Assembly: GCA_902810755.1 (NCBI GenBank)
Contig: CADDYT010000006.1
Location: forward strand, 1 to 64,000
Origin: Chloroflexota bacterium
GTDB taxonomy: Bacteria > Chloroflexota > Ktedonobacteria > Ktedonobacterales > Ktedonobacteraceae
DNA length: 64,000 nucleotides
Direction: 5' to 3'
A program made the translations under genes and the position numbers. The notes beneath the pieces are model-generated. The model had not been told where the DNA came from and made no database searches. It saw nothing but the letters and a program-made list of their open reading frames with translations. Position 1 is the first letter of the stretch, and each line of letters opens with the position of its first letter. Positions 43,174-52,855 of this stretch are shown here, piece after piece.

Positions 43174-45345
43174 ATGTTATTCTCATTTCTCTATCGTCAT
43201 ATGAAGGGCTTGCGCCTGCTGGTGATGATCGCCATCCTGATTACCGTTATCCAGGTTGGTTCTGATCTGCTTGCGGCCATGCCGTTAAAATTTATTCCCA
43301 GTAAGGTCAATAATCCGGGATCGGACCCGGCCTGTACTTTTCCGTTTCTCGATGGCTTTCTGAGCCTCTTTGACCAGCCAATCTTTGACCCATCGCTGAA
43401 ACCGAGCCAGCCCGGGCAAATCGTCATTCCGCCGATCGCGCCCTGCCCGGCCACCGGCAACCCGAACGCAGTCGCGCACCCGGTCTACTACCACCACAGC
43501 GTCATCGGCGTCATCATCTTTTCTCTGTTGATGCTGCTGGTCTTCGGCCTGTTAAGCGCATTTCTGACCTTCATTGAACTCAATTTAGCCACCTATATCG
43601 CGCAGCAACTCGCTGCCCGTTTGCGCAGTCGGCTTTTCGAGCATATGCAGCGTATCGGACTGGACTGGCACGATACGCAGAAAACTGGCGACCTGGTGCA
43701 GCGCGTTTCGGGCAACATCATGGACATCGAGAAGCTGGTCACCGACGGCCTGGTCGACTTGCTGGCAGGCAGCCTGACACTGGTAGGTGTTGCTATCATC
43801 ATGAGCCTCATCAGCCCGCAATACACGCTGCTTTCGCTCTGCATTGGCCCGCTGCTATTTCTGATTGTCATTATCTATACGAGAGCCATCAAAGCGGCCA
43901 CCAGGCGGCAGGCAAAGGCGGCAGGTGAGGTAGCGATGGTCGCCACAGAGGATATGAACGCGCTGCCGGTCATCCGGGCGTTCACGCTGGAGAAACGAGA
44001 GGATCGCCGCTTCAGGCGCTACGTTCTCAAACAGAGGGCGGCTGGTTTGCGCGCCGGTCGCTTGCAGGCGCAATTTACGCCGCTGGTTGCCGTTCTGGTC
44101 GTCATTGGCACGGCCATCACCATTGGCGTCGGAGGCTATGTCGCCGCCGGTAATCCGTTCAGTGGCGGCTTCTTCACCATTCCCGCCGGTAGCGTCGATA
44201 TCGGCACGCTGGTCCTCTTCCTCACCTACCTCAAGATGCTTTACCAGCCTATGCGCGATCTATCGAAATTGACCAATCTGGCCAGCAACGCCGGTTCGGG
44301 GGCCGAACGCATCCAGGAGGTGCTTGACCAGGAGCGAGAAATAGTGCATACCACCACGCCCTACGATGGCCCTGAAAGGCTGCGCGGGGAGATCACCTAC
44401 GAGAACGTCATTTTCAGCTATGTCAAAGATACTCCGGTGCTGAAGGGTATCACCCTGCACATTCCGGCAGGCAAGAGAATTGCCCTGGTTGGCCTCTCCG
44501 GCGGCGGTAAGACGACGATGGTCAAGCTCATCCCGCGCTTCTACGAGGCCCAGAGCGGCGCGGTAAAAATTGATGGCATCGATAATCGCGAGTATCCGCT
44601 GATGACGCTGCGCCAGAATATCAGCATCGTCCTTCAGGAGTCGGTGCTGTTCGAGGGAACCTTCCGCGATAACATCGAAGTAGGGCGGCCCGGCGCGAGC
44701 ATGGAGGATATTGTTGACGCGGCGAAAAGGGCGCAAATCCACGAGACCATTATGAGCAAGGGCGGCTATGATGCGGAGGTCTACGAACAGGGCAAAAATC
44801 TCTCGCTCGGCCAGCGCCAGCGCATTGCCATCGCTCGCGCCATCTTGCGAGATGCGCCCATCCTCATCCTGGACGAGCCAACCGCGAGCATGGACGTGGA
44901 AGCCGAGGGTGAGGTCATGCGCGCGCTGGATCAACTGATTGTCGGACGCACAGTGATTATGATTTCTCACCGCCTGAGTACGCTCGGACACGTCGATGAA
45001 ATCGTGGTCGTCAGGGACGGCCAGATCGTGGAGCAGGGAACCTACCGGGAGTTGAAGGAACTGGGCGGATTCTTCGCGCAGTTACTGGAAGAGCAGAATC
45101 GCTATAATATCGAGCGACTGGGCAAAGACACCGTTCTCCAGACAGCTCAGCATATGCACATGGAGCGGGAGAAGACGACGACACAGAGAACGATGACGGC
45201 TGTCCAGGATGTGCTTACCATGCCTCTCTTTCCTGAAGCCATAACAGACGGCACCGGGAACGGACACGGTAATGGGAATGGCGGCAACGGACACCATAGC
45301 GAAGAGCCTGCGCAAAACCGCAGAAACTTTTTCACAGGTCATTGA
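43174..45345 (+). CDS. ABCB-type exporter (paralogue 1)
   Basis: A 723-residue half-transporter: TM domain (1 to about 370), then an ATPase with Walker A GLSGGGKTT, signature LSLGQRQR and Walker B LILDEPTASMD. The loop after TM1 (about 40-105) is unusually long and has two Cys (C54, C91), so it may be an external disulfide-bonded cap. After the ATPase domain the tail is Gly/His/Asn-rich and ends at 45345. Just past this stop, in the next frame, lies the second half of an FHA domain (45335-45493), so this copy has lost its FHA by deletion and frameshift. A paralogue at 47029 keeps it. Confidence 0.9.
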   Translation: MLFSFLYRHMKGLRLLVMIAILITVIQVGSDLLAAMPLKFIPSKVNNPGSDPACTFPFLDGFLSLFDQPIFDPSLKPSQPGQIVIPPIAPCPATGNPNAVAHPVYYHHSVIGVIIFSLLMLLVFGLLSAFLTFIELNLATYIAQQLAARLRSRLFEHMQRIGLDWHDTQKTGDLVQRVSGNIMDIEKLVTDGLVDLLAGSLTLVGVAIIMSLISPQYTLLSLCIGPLLFLIVIIYTRAIKAATRRQAKAAGEVAMVATEDMNALPVIRAFTLEKREDRRFRRYVLKQRAAGLRAGRLQAQFTPLVAVLVVIGTAITIGVGGYVAAGNPFSGGFFTIPAGSVDIGTLVLFLTYLKMLYQPMRDLSKLTNLASNAGSGAERIQEVLDQEREIVHTTTPYDGPERLRGEITYENVIFSYVKDTPVLKGITLHIPAGKRIALVGLSGGGKTTMVKLIPRFYEAQSGAVKIDGIDNREYPLMTLRQNISIVLQESVLFEGTFRDNIEVGRPGASMEDIVDAAKRAQIHETIMSKGGYDAEVYEQGKNLSLGQRQRIAIARAILRDAPILILDEPTASMDVEAEGEVMRALDQLIVGRTVIMISHRLSTLGHVDEIVVVRDGQIVEQGTYRELKELGGFFAQLLEEQNRYNIERLGKDTVLQTAQHMHMEREKTTTQRTMTAVQDVLTMPLFPEAITDGTGNGHGNGNGGNGHHSEEPAQNRRNFFTGH

Positions 45346-45493
45346 AGATGTGGACAGCCTCAACGGTCTCATCTATCGGGGCAGGCGCGTCGATCGGCTC
45401 ATTTTGAACCACAACGATCAAATTTACATTGCGCCAACGGTCGTAGTGCATTACAAAGCTTTTGCAAAAACAGATCAGGTCGAGTCTGTTTAA
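45335..45493 (+). pseudogene. Out-of-frame FHA remnant of the first exporter
   Basis: In the frame one base ahead of the exporter, the translation reads VIEDVDSLNGLIYRGRRV and goes on through IYIAPTVVVHYK. It matches the C-terminal half of the intact FHA domain at the end of the paralogue (VIEDAESLNGLLYQGRRV). The shift can be explained by one extra T in the TTTTT run at about 45329-45333. The N-terminal half of the FHA, with its phospho-Thr loops, is not present, so this looks like a decayed domain rather than a gene. A sequencing error would restore only a partial domain. Confidence 0.7.
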
Positions 45494-45518
45494 ACGACGC
45501 TTTTTCCAGGGGGAAGAT

Positions 45519-46823
45519 ATGGCCCGTGCAACTATTGCGCTACCAGGGGAAAGACGATTGCCGGTAAGCCGGTTACTGGCATGGCTGGTAGGAATCGTCT
45601 CTCTCAGCTTCATCGTGTTTCTGTCCTCGCGGCTCGCGTTACAATTTTATACAACGCCAGCGCCGCATCATCTTGTACTTGAGCAAGACATCCCGCTGCC
45701 CGGCCCATTTCCGCCGCCACCCGGCCAGAGTCCACTCGCGCCGGGCCGGGCGGAGCGGTTTGATCATTTTGACTTCCAGGCGCTGGATCCGAATACTCAC
45801 CTGCTCTTTATCGCCCACACCGGGCCATCTCCCGATCGCGAGGTGCTGATTAATCACAATTTCAACCCGGATACGGATAGCAAAACAGACGGCAATGTCC
45901 TCGTCTTCGATACTATCCAGCACAAATTGCTCAGAGTGCTGCCCATTCCACAGGTAGCCGGGGTGGTCGCGGCGCCTGATCTTGGCCGTGTGTACGCCGC
46001 CGATGCGAACGATAGCATCATCTATGCCATAGACGAGCATACTTTTCAATTGACGCAGATCAAGCTGGACCCCTTTGACGGCCCGGATGCCATCGAATAT
46101 GACCCGGTTGACCACAAAATCTTCGTTTCTGATCCGGGCGCTCCGCCCAACCCCGATGCCAGCATGGTCACGCTGCTGAAAAACGAGAATGTGGCCGTGA
46201 TTGATGCCCTGACGAACAAACTGATTACCTGGGTTCCACTGGGCCTTGACGGCAAATGGGGTGATGATGTTGGCCACACGCGCTACGACCCGACTTCTCG
46301 CCTGGTCTACACGGTGACGCTACCATTGCAGGACCCGGACAGCCCGAACCTGCTCCCGGCGCCGCCTTCCTATCTGGCTGTGATTGACCCCGTCAAAAAC
46401 CGCCTGCTCAAGCGTATTCGCCTGCCCGACGCATGCCTTACCCCTCACGGCCTGTTCATCGACCCGCGCATAGAGATGGCCTATATCGCCTGTATCGATT
46501 CCGACCCGGACCCTATCCTTATACGAGTCGATCTGCGCACACAGAAGCCCATTGTGGAAAACTATCCGGCAGTGGGCGTCAAGCCTGATGTTCTCGCGAT
46601 GGATTATTCACGGCACCTGCTCTTTGTGGGCTGCGCGACGGGCGTTTCGATCTTCCAGGAAGAGGGGCGCGCGCTGGTAAAGATTGGCACCTTCACTATC
46701 GGTTCAAACTCGCACACGGTGGCCGTCAACCAGCAAACGCACGAAATCTACCTCCCACTCTTCAGCGTTGGCGGCAGGCCCACTCTGCGCATCATGACCT
46801 ATAATGCCAACGGCGTAAACTGA
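45519..46823 (+). CDS. Membrane-anchored beta-propeller (YncE-like) protein
   Basis: A 434-residue protein. A short basic N-terminus is followed by one TM helix (about 18-40) and a Pro-rich stretch, then repeated propeller blades such as GNVLVFDTIQHKLLRVLPIP, SIIYAIDEHTFQL, NVAVIDALTNKLITWVPL and TYNANG at the C-terminus, so it is probably anchored in the membrane and exposed outside. The GGGGGAAGAT ribosome binding site fits the start at 45519. It lies between two paralogous exporters and may be their external partner; YncE-like proteins have many roles, so the function remains open. Confidence 0.8.
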   Translation: MARATIALPGERRLPVSRLLAWLVGIVSLSFIVFLSSRLALQFYTTPAPHHLVLEQDIPLPGPFPPPPGQSPLAPGRAERFDHFDFQALDPNTHLLFIAHTGPSPDREVLINHNFNPDTDSKTDGNVLVFDTIQHKLLRVLPIPQVAGVVAAPDLGRVYAADANDSIIYAIDEHTFQLTQIKLDPFDGPDAIEYDPVDHKIFVSDPGAPPNPDASMVTLLKNENVAVIDALTNKLITWVPLGLDGKWGDDVGHTRYDPTSRLVYTVTLPLQDPDSPNLLPAPPSYLAVIDPVKNRLLKRIRLPDACLTPHGLFIDPRIEMAYIACIDSDPDPILIRVDLRTQKPIVENYPAVGVKPDVLAMDYSRHLLFVGCATGVSIFQEEGRALVKIGTFTIGSNSHTVAVNQQTHEIYLPLFSVGGRPTLRIMTYNANGVN

Positions 46824-47028
46824 CAGAGCGGAACCTCAAGCGTACCCTGCTTTTTCATGATATGACAAGGCAGCGATACTTGCATCGCCTTATGCTTCTT
46901 TTATGTATGATATGAAAAATTACCAGAGCGGGTGTGGAACAGGGAACAGTCTCTTGCCTTCAAGCAGGGTATACTATACGCAAATAAGCATATATACCTG
47001 AAAAACCCGAATCCTGGAGGAGAGACTC

Positions 47029-49479
47029 ATGTTATTCACATTTCTTTACCGCAACCTGAAAGGGTTTCGCTTACTGGTTCTGATTGCTATTCTGGTCACG
47101 TTTATGCAGGTCGGCTCTGATATCCTGGCCGCCACACCGCTCAAGTTTATTACCAGCAAGGTCAGTAATCCAGCCGCTGACCCGGCCTGCATCTATCCAT
47201 TTCTGGATGCGCCCCTCACCTTCATCGACCAATCGTTCATCGTCAGAGCGTTGCAGGGGAATGAGACGAAGATTGAATCATTGAAGTGTCCAACCAGCGG
47301 TGGAGAAAAGGCATCACAGACGCCGTCTTATCGTCACAGCGTCATCGGGGTCGTCGCCTTTTCGGTGCTGGTATTGATGATTTTTAGCACGCTGAGCGCG
47401 CTGCTTGCCTACATCGATCTCTTTCTCTCCTCGTTTATCGCCCAGAACCTGAGCGCGAGGCTGCAGAAGCAGTTATTTGAACACCTGCAACGGCTCTCGC
47501 TGGACTGGCACGGGCAGCAGAAAAAAGGCGATCTCGTGCAACGAGTGACGGGTAACATTGCCGATATCCAGAAACTCGTCACTGACGGGCTGGTCGATTT
47601 GCTGGCGGGTATTTTGACCATCCTGGGCGTCGCGGGCATCATGCTCACGGTCAGTCCGCAGTATACCTTGCTTTCGCTCTGTATCGCCCCCCTTCTCTTT
47701 CTGGTTGTCATTACCTATACAAAAACCATCAAGGCGGCCACAAAAAAGCAGGCGAAGGCGGCAGGCGCGGTGGCTGATGTCGCGACCGAGGATATCAACG
47801 CGCTGACCGTCATCCGCGCCTTTACGCTGGAAGAGCGCGAGGCACAGCGTTTTCGGCGCTACGTGGGCAAGCAGCAGGAAGCAGGCATGCGCGCGGGCGG
47901 GTTGCAGGCGCAGTTCACGCCGCTGGTCGCTATTCTGGTCACATCAGGCACCTCTATCATCGTCGGTATCGGCGGCTACATCGCGTCCGGGCATCCATTC
48001 AAAGCACTCTTCTTCAGCATACCGGCCAACAGCGTTGACGTGGGGACGCTCATCCTCTTCCTGACCTACCTCAAAATGCTCTACCAGCCCATGCGCGACC
48101 TGTCGAAATTGACCAATCTGGCCAGCAGCGCAGGGTCGGGCGCGGAGCGTATTCAAGAGGTGCTTGAGCAGGCGCCGGAAGTTATCGACAACAACCGACC
48201 CTACTATGGCCCGGCCAGGCTGCGTGGTGATATCACCTTTGAGAACGTGGTTTTTGGCTATACGAAAGATCACCCTATTCTGAAGGGCATCAACCTCCAC
48301 ATTACGGCGGGGAAAAAGGTGGCTCTGGTCGGCCTTTCCGGCGGTGGCAAAACCACGCTGGTCAAACTGCTGCCGCGTTTCTACGAAGTTCAGGCCGGTT
48401 CGGTCAAACTCGACGGCATGGATAATCGCATGTATCCGCTGGAAGTTGTACGCCAGAATATCAGTATGGTGCTTCAGGAATCGGTGCTGTTCGAGGGAAC
48501 GTTCCGCGAAAATATCGAGATCGGGCGACCGGGCGCGTCAATGGCAGCGATCATCGACGCGGCAAAGAAGGCTCACATTCACGAGACCATCATGAGCAAG
48601 GGGGGCTATGACATGATAGTGCGCGAGCAGGGCAAGAACCTTTCACTTGGGCAACGCCAACGGATGGCGATAGCGCGCGCCATCCTGCGCGACGCCCCTA
48701 TCCTGATCCTCGACGAGCCGACGGCCAGTCTGGATGTCGAGGCCGAGGCCGAGGTAATGCATGCCCTGGATAAGCTCGTCGTCGGGCGCACCGTCCTGAT
48801 GATCTCTCACCGCCTCAGTACGCTGGGCAATGTTGACGAAATTATCGTCCTCAAAGACGGCCAGATTGTCGAGCAGGGTTCGTACCGCGAGTTGAAACGC
48901 CTGGGCGGCGTCTTTGCCGGGCTACTGGAGGAACAGAACCGCTACAATATTGAACACGTCGGCAACAAGTCTATCCTGCGCTCGGCCTACACGCCTCATC
49001 CAGAGTCGGCTGAGCCATACCAGTCAGCTCCAGCCTACGTTGCTGCTGCCGCTGGCGTGCGTGGCGCGCAGCAAGCGGCTCCGTCTCCCGGCCCCATCCC
49101 GGTCGAGGTCAACAGGAACAACGGGCAGAGACAGCCCTCTCCGGCAGCTGGCGGTCAGCCAGTGTTAGTTCTCCCGGCCCCACCACCTTCCGCGCGCATC
49201 TTGATCGAAGTCGATGGCAAGATCATCGGTGAGCGCAAGCTGGATCAGCCTCAGCTCACCATTGGGCGGCTGCCTGCTAACGATATCCATATTCCAAGCA
49301 TGCGCGTCTCGCGCCTGCACGCGAAAATACAGCAGAGAAACGGTTGCTGGGTGATTGAAGATGCCGAGAGCTTGAACGGTCTACTCTACCAGGGCAGGCG
49401 AGTGGATCAGCGCGTCCTCTCTCATGGCGACGTGCTGACTATCGCGCCGACGGTCGCGTTGCATTACCGTATCTCGTGA
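47029..49479 (+). CDS. ABCB-type exporter with C-terminal FHA domain (paralogue 2)
   Basis: An 816-residue half-transporter, collinear with the copy at 43174 through the ATPase domain (GLSGGGKTTLV, LSLGQRQRMAIARAIL, LILDEPTASLD). It too has a long loop after TM1 with two Cys (C54, C87). A Pro/Ala/Gln linker of about 90 residues (about 640-725) leads to an FHA domain (about 725-816) with the canonical blocks LTIGRLPANDIHIP, MRVSRLHAKIQ, WVIEDAESLNGL. FHA binds phospho-threonine, so transport may respond to a Ser/Thr kinase. Ribosome binding site GGAGGAG. Confidence 0.92.
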   Translation: MLFTFLYRNLKGFRLLVLIAILVTFMQVGSDILAATPLKFITSKVSNPAADPACIYPFLDAPLTFIDQSFIVRALQGNETKIESLKCPTSGGEKASQTPSYRHSVIGVVAFSVLVLMIFSTLSALLAYIDLFLSSFIAQNLSARLQKQLFEHLQRLSLDWHGQQKKGDLVQRVTGNIADIQKLVTDGLVDLLAGILTILGVAGIMLTVSPQYTLLSLCIAPLLFLVVITYTKTIKAATKKQAKAAGAVADVATEDINALTVIRAFTLEEREAQRFRRYVGKQQEAGMRAGGLQAQFTPLVAILVTSGTSIIVGIGGYIASGHPFKALFFSIPANSVDVGTLILFLTYLKMLYQPMRDLSKLTNLASSAGSGAERIQEVLEQAPEVIDNNRPYYGPARLRGDITFENVVFGYTKDHPILKGINLHITAGKKVALVGLSGGGKTTLVKLLPRFYEVQAGSVKLDGMDNRMYPLEVVRQNISMVLQESVLFEGTFRENIEIGRPGASMAAIIDAAKKAHIHETIMSKGGYDMIVREQGKNLSLGQRQRMAIARAILRDAPILILDEPTASLDVEAEAEVMHALDKLVVGRTVLMISHRLSTLGNVDEIIVLKDGQIVEQGSYRELKRLGGVFAGLLEEQNRYNIEHVGNKSILRSAYTPHPESAEPYQSAPAYVAAAAGVRGAQQAAPSPGPIPVEVNRNNGQRQPSPAAGGQPVLVLPAPPPSARILIEVDGKIIGERKLDQPQLTIGRLPANDIHIPSMRVSRLHAKIQQRNGCWVIEDAESLNGLLYQGRRVDQRVLSHGDVLTIAPTVALHYRIS

Positions 49480-49727
49480 GAAGATGCGGGCAGCGTGTAA
49501 CGCCTCTATTCCTGATCCTTTTCCAGCAGCGCGGCCAGCCGGTCGATAGCGATGGTACTCCTGGCTGTTGCCCGTATAGATCAGTTTGACGTTGTCCACT
49601 CCTCATCTTATATTGATTGATAGATAGCTGTGATCTTTGTTTGAATGGAAGCTCTACAATCAACGGGCGTAGAATCACAGGCCACACAGCGAACAGGTTG
49701 TGCCACGCTACAAGGAGAGACGCAATT

Positions 49728-52208
49728 ATGCCTATCGAGATCAAGGTCACGTCACCGGGCATCACCATCAGTCAGGGGCGCACGTTCATGGTGACGGACG
49801 AGCAGGGCGAGATCAGTCCGAACGGGGATCAGGGGGTGTATGCACTTGATACACGCTTTATCAGCCTGTATCGCCTCTATATCAACCGCATGCCGTGGAA
49901 ACTGGTTAATTCGAGCCAGGTCAGCTTCTACGCCTCGCGCATCTATCTGACGAATAACCCCGTTGAAACAGAAGAGGGAGAAATCCTGGGCCATGCGCTC
50001 AACCTGACGCTCAACCGGATGGTCGGCGAGGGAATACACGAGGAGTTTGAAATCGTCAGTTATGCGACCCATCCGATCAGGTTTGTGCTGGAAATTGCTA
50101 TGCACTCAGACTTCGCGGATATTTTCGAGGTGAAATCACATCATATCATCCAGCGCGGCAGGCAGGAGACGCACTGGAATGACCAGAAGAAAACGCTGAG
50201 TACGACCTACAATGACCGGGACTTTCATCGCGGGGCCATCTACCAGGTTTCTTACAGCAGTAGCCCCGCCGGATATGCTAATGGACACATCTATTTTGTG
50301 GTGAAACTCAACCACAATGAGAAATGGCATGCCTGCGGCGACCTGATGCTCGAACATGGAGAAGATGTCAAACGCTCCATCTTCCCTTGCAGCTTCTCGC
50401 AAACCGTTTCGCATGAAACGGTATCGAAGGAGGCGCTACTGACACCTACCGTGTCGAAACAGGTGGCCGCAGCAGCGCAGCCGGGCCAGGGTGCAACAGC
50501 GCCGTCTATGGCCCGACCCGAAACAACCGATCTACCTCACAGGACGACACAGAACCCGGCTCTATCCGACGTCCATCAGGCTCAGACGATGACCCGAAAT
50601 ACCACATCTCAGCCAGCTACGCAGGATGTCCCTGGCATCCCGGCGACTATCCAGCCGCCAAGTCCAACGGGGATATATAATGTAGCACTGCAGATCGAGT
50701 TACTGACGCATTTTGCGCGCCGCCAGTTACAGTGGCGGGAGAACTGCACCTCGCTACTCAGTCCCTACAACAGTCTGGAGCGCATGTACCAGCAGGCTAT
50801 AGATGATATGGGCGCGCTGCGTATCTATGACCTGGATGTGTCGGAGACGGCGTGGGTGCCAGCCGCCGGCGTTCCCTGGTTCGTCACGCTCTTCGGACGC
50901 GATAGCCTGATCGTTTCCTACCAGAATATGGCGGTTTCTCCGGGGTTTGCGCGTGGCGCGCTCTACCGGCTGGCGCAATATCAGGGGACGGAACGGGTTG
51001 ACTGGCGCGACGAGCAGCCGGGCAAGATCATGCACGAGATTCGCTTCGGCGAACTGGCCTTCTTCCACAAAATCCCCTTCACCCCCTACTATGGCACCGC
51101 CGACGCCACTATCCTCTACCTGATCGTCCTTTCAGAAATCTACCGATGGACGGGCGATGTCAGCCTGCTTACAGAGTACCAACCCATAGCGGAGAAGTGC
51201 CTGGAATGGATTGATCAGTGGGGCGACCTGGATGGAGATGGGTTTCAGGAATATAAGACCTTCTCGACGCTGGGCTACAACAATATGGCGTGGAAAGATG
51301 GGGCAAACGCCGTCGTCTACGGCGATGGCAGGCAGGTGCCGCAGCCAAAGGGGACGTGCGAGCTTCAGGGCTATGTCTACGACGCGAAGCTACGCATGGC
51401 CGAGATCTTCGATGTACTGGGAGACCACGCACGGGCGCAGACGCTACGGCAGCAGGCGCAGACGCTACGCCAACGCTTCAACGAGGTCTTCTGGATGGCC
51501 AACGAGGGCTGCTACGCCTTTGGACTCGACCCGAATAAGAAGCAGATCGATGCGGTGGCCTCGAATGCGGGGCAATGTCTGTGGTCAGGCATCGCCGATC
51601 AGGATAAGGCGGTTAGCACGGCGAAGCGGCTGTTGCAGGAAGATATGTGGAACGGCTGGGGCATCCGCACGCTTTCCAGCAACAACCCGGCCTACAACCC
51701 ATATGATTACCAGCTTGGTTCCGTCTGGCCGCATGACAACGGCATCATCGCCGCCGGTTTCAAACGCTATGGGCTGGTGGACGAGGCCAACCAGGTGATC
51801 CACGCCCAGTTCCAGGCCATCGAACTCTTCGACTCGTTTCGACCGCCAGAGCTGTACGCCGGCGTCCCCAGAGTGAGCAATATCACCGGTTTCCCTGTCC
51901 TCTATCCCGGCGGGGCCAATATCCCGCAGGCCTGGGCGACAGGCAGCATCTTCCACATGGTACGCACAATGCTCGGTCTGCGCGCCGATGCCCCACACGG
52001 CAAGCTCTACGTCAACCCGACGCTGCCGCAATGGCTGCCAGAGCTGACGCTGCGCAACCTGCGCGTCGGCAAATGCAAGCTCGACCTGCACTTCTGGCGT
52101 CAGGGCCAGGCTTCCCACTGGGAAGTCACCGGCATCGAAGCCGAACCCGGCACCCCCGACGCGGAGAAAATCCAGGTCGAGGATGAGCCGGAGAGCAATG
52201 TGGTGTAG
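49728..52208 (+). CDS. Amylo-alpha-1,6-glucosidase / glycogen debranching enzyme
   Basis: An 826-residue enzyme. The N-terminal domain (about 5-225, GDE_N_bis type) starts with PGITISQGRTFMVTDEQGEISP and QGVYALDTRFISLYRLYIN. A low-complexity linker follows (about 240-330), then the (alpha/alpha)6 glycosidase domain with AAGVPWFVTLFGRDSLIVSYQ (about 380-400), WAWKDG-like NNMAWKDGANAV and WPHDNGIIAAGFKRYG (about 667-683). It should hydrolyse alpha-1,6 branches or a related glycoside in the cytoplasm. The start has AAGGAGA upstream. It stands alone between the exporter and the YqeY gene. Confidence 0.9.
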   Translation: MPIEIKVTSPGITISQGRTFMVTDEQGEISPNGDQGVYALDTRFISLYRLYINRMPWKLVNSSQVSFYASRIYLTNNPVETEEGEILGHALNLTLNRMVGEGIHEEFEIVSYATHPIRFVLEIAMHSDFADIFEVKSHHIIQRGRQETHWNDQKKTLSTTYNDRDFHRGAIYQVSYSSSPAGYANGHIYFVVKLNHNEKWHACGDLMLEHGEDVKRSIFPCSFSQTVSHETVSKEALLTPTVSKQVAAAAQPGQGATAPSMARPETTDLPHRTTQNPALSDVHQAQTMTRNTTSQPATQDVPGIPATIQPPSPTGIYNVALQIELLTHFARRQLQWRENCTSLLSPYNSLERMYQQAIDDMGALRIYDLDVSETAWVPAAGVPWFVTLFGRDSLIVSYQNMAVSPGFARGALYRLAQYQGTERVDWRDEQPGKIMHEIRFGELAFFHKIPFTPYYGTADATILYLIVLSEIYRWTGDVSLLTEYQPIAEKCLEWIDQWGDLDGDGFQEYKTFSTLGYNNMAWKDGANAVVYGDGRQVPQPKGTCELQGYVYDAKLRMAEIFDVLGDHARAQTLRQQAQTLRQRFNEVFWMANEGCYAFGLDPNKKQIDAVASNAGQCLWSGIADQDKAVSTAKRLLQEDMWNGWGIRTLSSNNPAYNPYDYQLGSVWPHDNGIIAAGFKRYGLVDEANQVIHAQFQAIELFDSFRPPELYAGVPRVSNITGFPVLYPGGANIPQAWATGSIFHMVRTMLGLRADAPHGKLYVNPTLPQWLPELTLRNLRVGKCKLDLHFWRQGQASHWEVTGIEAEPGTPDAEKIQVEDEPESNVV

Positions 52209-52290
52209 AGGATGAAAGCTGGCGCGCCGCAAGCCCCACGAGTACCCGTAGTATAGTAGGGCCACCCCTGGCGGCTGGCCTGCTCGCTCC

Positions 52291-52770
52291 TTATTGCGTC
52301 AATTCCCGGACAACCTTTTGCACGCGAGCGCCTTCAGCCCGGCCTTTCGTCTCTTTGATGGCGAGCGGCATGACCCGCCTGAAATCCTTGCCTTGCTGCT
52401 CAACCAGGCGGGCAACGATGGCATGGAGTTCCTCGTCGCTTAGCTGCGAGGCTTGCAGGTAGTGCTGGAGAATCTCCATCTCGCGTTGTTCTTTTGCTGC
52501 CAGTTCTTTACGCCCACCCTGTTCGTAGAGTGGGATGGCCTGGCTGCGTTTCTTCACTTCCTGCTCCAGCACGCGCAACGTATCGGCTTCGGTCAGCGGT
52601 TGCCCGTATTCGGGGTGCTTGCGGTCGGTGCGCGCCACTTCCAGATTGTGAATGGCTCCCAGCGCCATACGCAGCGTGTCCAGTCGCAACTGGTCGCGCG
52701 CGCGCTGGGCATCCTGAATATCGCGGCGCAACTCCCGCTCTATCGGAAACTCCTGTCTCGCCTCAGCCAT
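52291..52770 (-). CDS. GatB/YqeY-domain protein
   Basis: A 159-residue YqeY-family protein. The sequence LRRDIQDAQRARDQLRLDTLRMALGAIHNLEVARTD and the C-terminal GKDFRRVMPLAIKETKGRAEGARVQKVVRELT are typical of the domain that is fused to GatB in Asn/Gln amidotransferases and also exists alone. The free form has an uncertain role, perhaps in tRNA-dependent amidation. The ribosome binding site is AAGGAGGAA. It lies in convergent orientation to the debranching enzyme. Confidence 0.92.
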   Translation of the reverse strand: MAEARQEFPIERELRRDIQDAQRARDQLRLDTLRMALGAIHNLEVARTDRKHPEYGQPLTEADTLRVLEQEVKKRSQAIPLYEQGGRKELAAKEQREMEILQHYLQASQLSDEELHAIVARLVEQQGKDFRRVMPLAIKETKGRAEGARVQKVVRELTQ

Positions 52771-52855
52771 GAGTTTCTTCCTCCTTCCGAGAAATCTGAT
52801 TTGCTATGTGTCAAATATACTACACGAAGGAAGAAAAATCATCACCCGGCATTGT

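Noticed and set aside
49507..49602. Possible fragment of a gene on the minus strand (frames giving VKLIYTGNSQE and IDRLAALLEKDQE)
   Set aside because: The two protein-like pieces lie in different frames and are too short to identify; could be a gene remnant but cannot be supported.
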